A stretch of 21,213 nucleotides of DNA, taken from the NCBI GenBank assembly GCA_904393855.1, contig CAJFNE010000010.1:1-21213 (forward strand). The letters are read 5' to 3'. Source of the stretch: an uncultured Oscillibacter sp. (GTDB lineage: Bacteria; Bacillota; Clostridia; Oscillospirales; Oscillospiraceae). Numbering within the stretch: the first letter of the stretch is position 1; every line of letters begins with the position of its first letter. The position numbers and the translations under genes are program-made. Below the pieces are notes generated by a model. That model had not been told where the DNA came from and ran no database searches. It was given only the letters and a program-made list of their open reading frames with translations. Of this stretch, positions 20,323-21,213 are shown in pieces.

Positions 20323-21213
20323 TCACTTGAGCCGCTTCCGGCGGCCGAAGCCGTGCATCCGGCCTCCCATACCGCCCATGCGGCCCTTGGAGAGCTGCTT
20401 GACCATCTGCTGCATGGCGTCGAACTGCTTGAGCAGGCGGTTCACGTCCACCACCTCCAGGCCGCAGCCGGCGGCGATGCGCCGCTTCCGGCTGGCGTTG
20501 AGGATCTGGGGATTCTCTCGCTCCAGGGGCGTCATGGAGAGGATGATGGCCTCCGTGTGGGCCAGCTGCTTTTCGTCGATGCTGGCATTCTGCATCTGGC
20601 GGCCCAGCTGCCCCGGCATCATGCCGGCCAGCTGGCTCAGATCCCCCATGCCCCGCAGCTGCTGGAGCTGGTCGTAGTAGTCCTGGAGGGTGAAGCGGTT
20701 CTTCCGCAGTTTCTCCTCCATCTTGGCGGCCTGCTTCTGGTCAAAGGCGGCCTCGGCTTTCTCAATAAAGGAGAGCATGTCGCCCATGCCCAGAATCCGG
20801 GAGGCCATCCGGTCCGGGTGGAAGGGCTCGATCATGTCCAGCTTCTCGCCGGTGCCCACGAACTTGATGGGCTTGCCGGTGGTGGCCCGGATGGACAGCG
20901 CCGCGCCGCCCCGGGCGTCGCCGTCCAGCTTGGTGAGCACCACGCCGTCGATGCCCAGGGCCTCGTCAAAGGCGCTGGCGGCGTTCACCGCGTCCTGGCC
21001 GGTCATGGCGTCCACCACCAGGAGGATCTCATGGGGATGGACGGCGGACTTCATCCGCTTCAGCTCGTCCATCAGCGTCTCGTCCACGTGGAGCCGGCCG
21101 GCGGTATCCAGGAACACCATGTCGTTGCCGTGGTCCCGGGCGTGGCGGATGGCGTTCTCCGCGATCTCCACCGGGTCCCCCTGGCCCTGCTCGAACACCG
21201 GCAGGTCCAGCTG
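20323..21213 (-). CDS. ffh: Signal recognition particle protein Ffh, C-terminal two thirds (N-terminus beyond window)
   Basis: GTPase that binds signal sequences and 4.5S RNA and targets nascent membrane proteins to FtsY. The visible 296 residues begin inside the G domain just before DTAGR (G3), then TKLDGDARGG (G4 and closing loop) and GTGEKLDMIEPFHPDRMASRILGMGD, the G-M linker. The methionine-rich M domain follows (LRGMGDLSQLAGMMPG, ILSMTPLERENPQILNASRKRRIAAG with the RNA-binding helix-turn-helix, MQQMVKQLSKGRMGGMGG). The C-terminus ends in a basic GRRKRLK. The N domain and the first GTPase loop lie past the right edge. Confidence 0.97.
   Translation of the reverse strand, partial: QLDLPVFEQGQGDPVEIAENAIRHARDHGNDMVFLDTAGRLHVDETLMDELKRMKSAVHPHEILLVVDAMTGQDAVNAASAFDEALGIDGVVLTKLDGDARGGAALSIRATTGKPIKFVGTGEKLDMIEPFHPDRMASRILGMGDMLSFIEKAEAAFDQKQAAKMEEKLRKNRFTLQDYYDQLQQLRGMGDLSQLAGMMPGQLGRQMQNASIDEKQLAHTEAIILSMTPLERENPQILNASRKRRIAAGCGLEVVDVNRLLKQFDAMQQMVKQLSKGRMGGMGGRMHGFGRRKRLK

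Overview
The window is a GC-rich (roughly 60-65% by eye), gene-dense piece of bacterial chromosome that looks like core genome of a clostridial Firmicute, most likely the Oscillospirales (Flavonifractor, Lawsonibacter or Oscillibacter type). This is inferred from a tRNA-sensing T-box leader, strong AGGAGG ribosome binding sites, sigma-A promoters with 17-bp spacers and frequent extended -10 TG, the ffh-rpsP-khpA-rimM-trmD order, and clostridial families such as a DUF4179 anti-sigma factor and a TudS-like desulfurase. I see no rRNA, tRNA, CRISPR array, insertion sequence, integrase, attachment site or phage gene. Most genes are short transcription units closed by clear intrinsic terminators.

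Left part (1-6500). The 5' two thirds of a methionine-type ABC ATPase (metN, minus) lies behind a T-box leader with an AUG specifier candidate. Diverging from it are a DUF368 (PopT-type) polyprenyl-phosphate translocase and a small TudS-like putative desulfurase, each with its own promoter. Facing them is recQ, complete with helicase, zinc and HRDC domains. Next come an ECF sigma factor and a membrane-anchored DUF4179 anti-sigma factor whose genes overlap by 8 bp.

Middle (6500-13900). A two-gene cell-wall unit encodes a SEDS (RodA/FtsW) protein carrying an N-terminal FHA domain and, overlapping by 14 bp, a penicillin-binding transpeptidase; together they probably form a peptidoglycan polymerase/crosslinker pair. 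Divergent to it is an orphan radical SAM enzyme with a structured leader. Then come a MATE exporter with a perfect 22-bp palindrome just after its promoter, and a PLP enzyme of the methionine gamma-lyase/aluminum-resistance family sharing a bidirectional terminator with the exporter.

Right part (13900-21213). A secreted two-SH3 NlpC/P60 peptidoglycan hydrolase sits behind a small conserved protein of unknown function. A DEDD 3'-5' exonuclease with a zinc-ribbon-like segment and a very basic tail diverges, through overlapping promoters, from an M18 aminopeptidase that is followed by a LURP-one-related protein. The window ends in the conserved ffh (partial)-rpsP-khpA cluster, a terminator and new promoter, and rimM-trmD.

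No multi-gene system that is clearly undescribed was found. The observations most worth checking are the FHA-SEDS fusion and its apparently altered active-site loop, the palindromic operator candidate at the MATE gene, the orphan radical SAM gene with its leader repeats, and the methionine T-box followed by a possible short upstream ORF.
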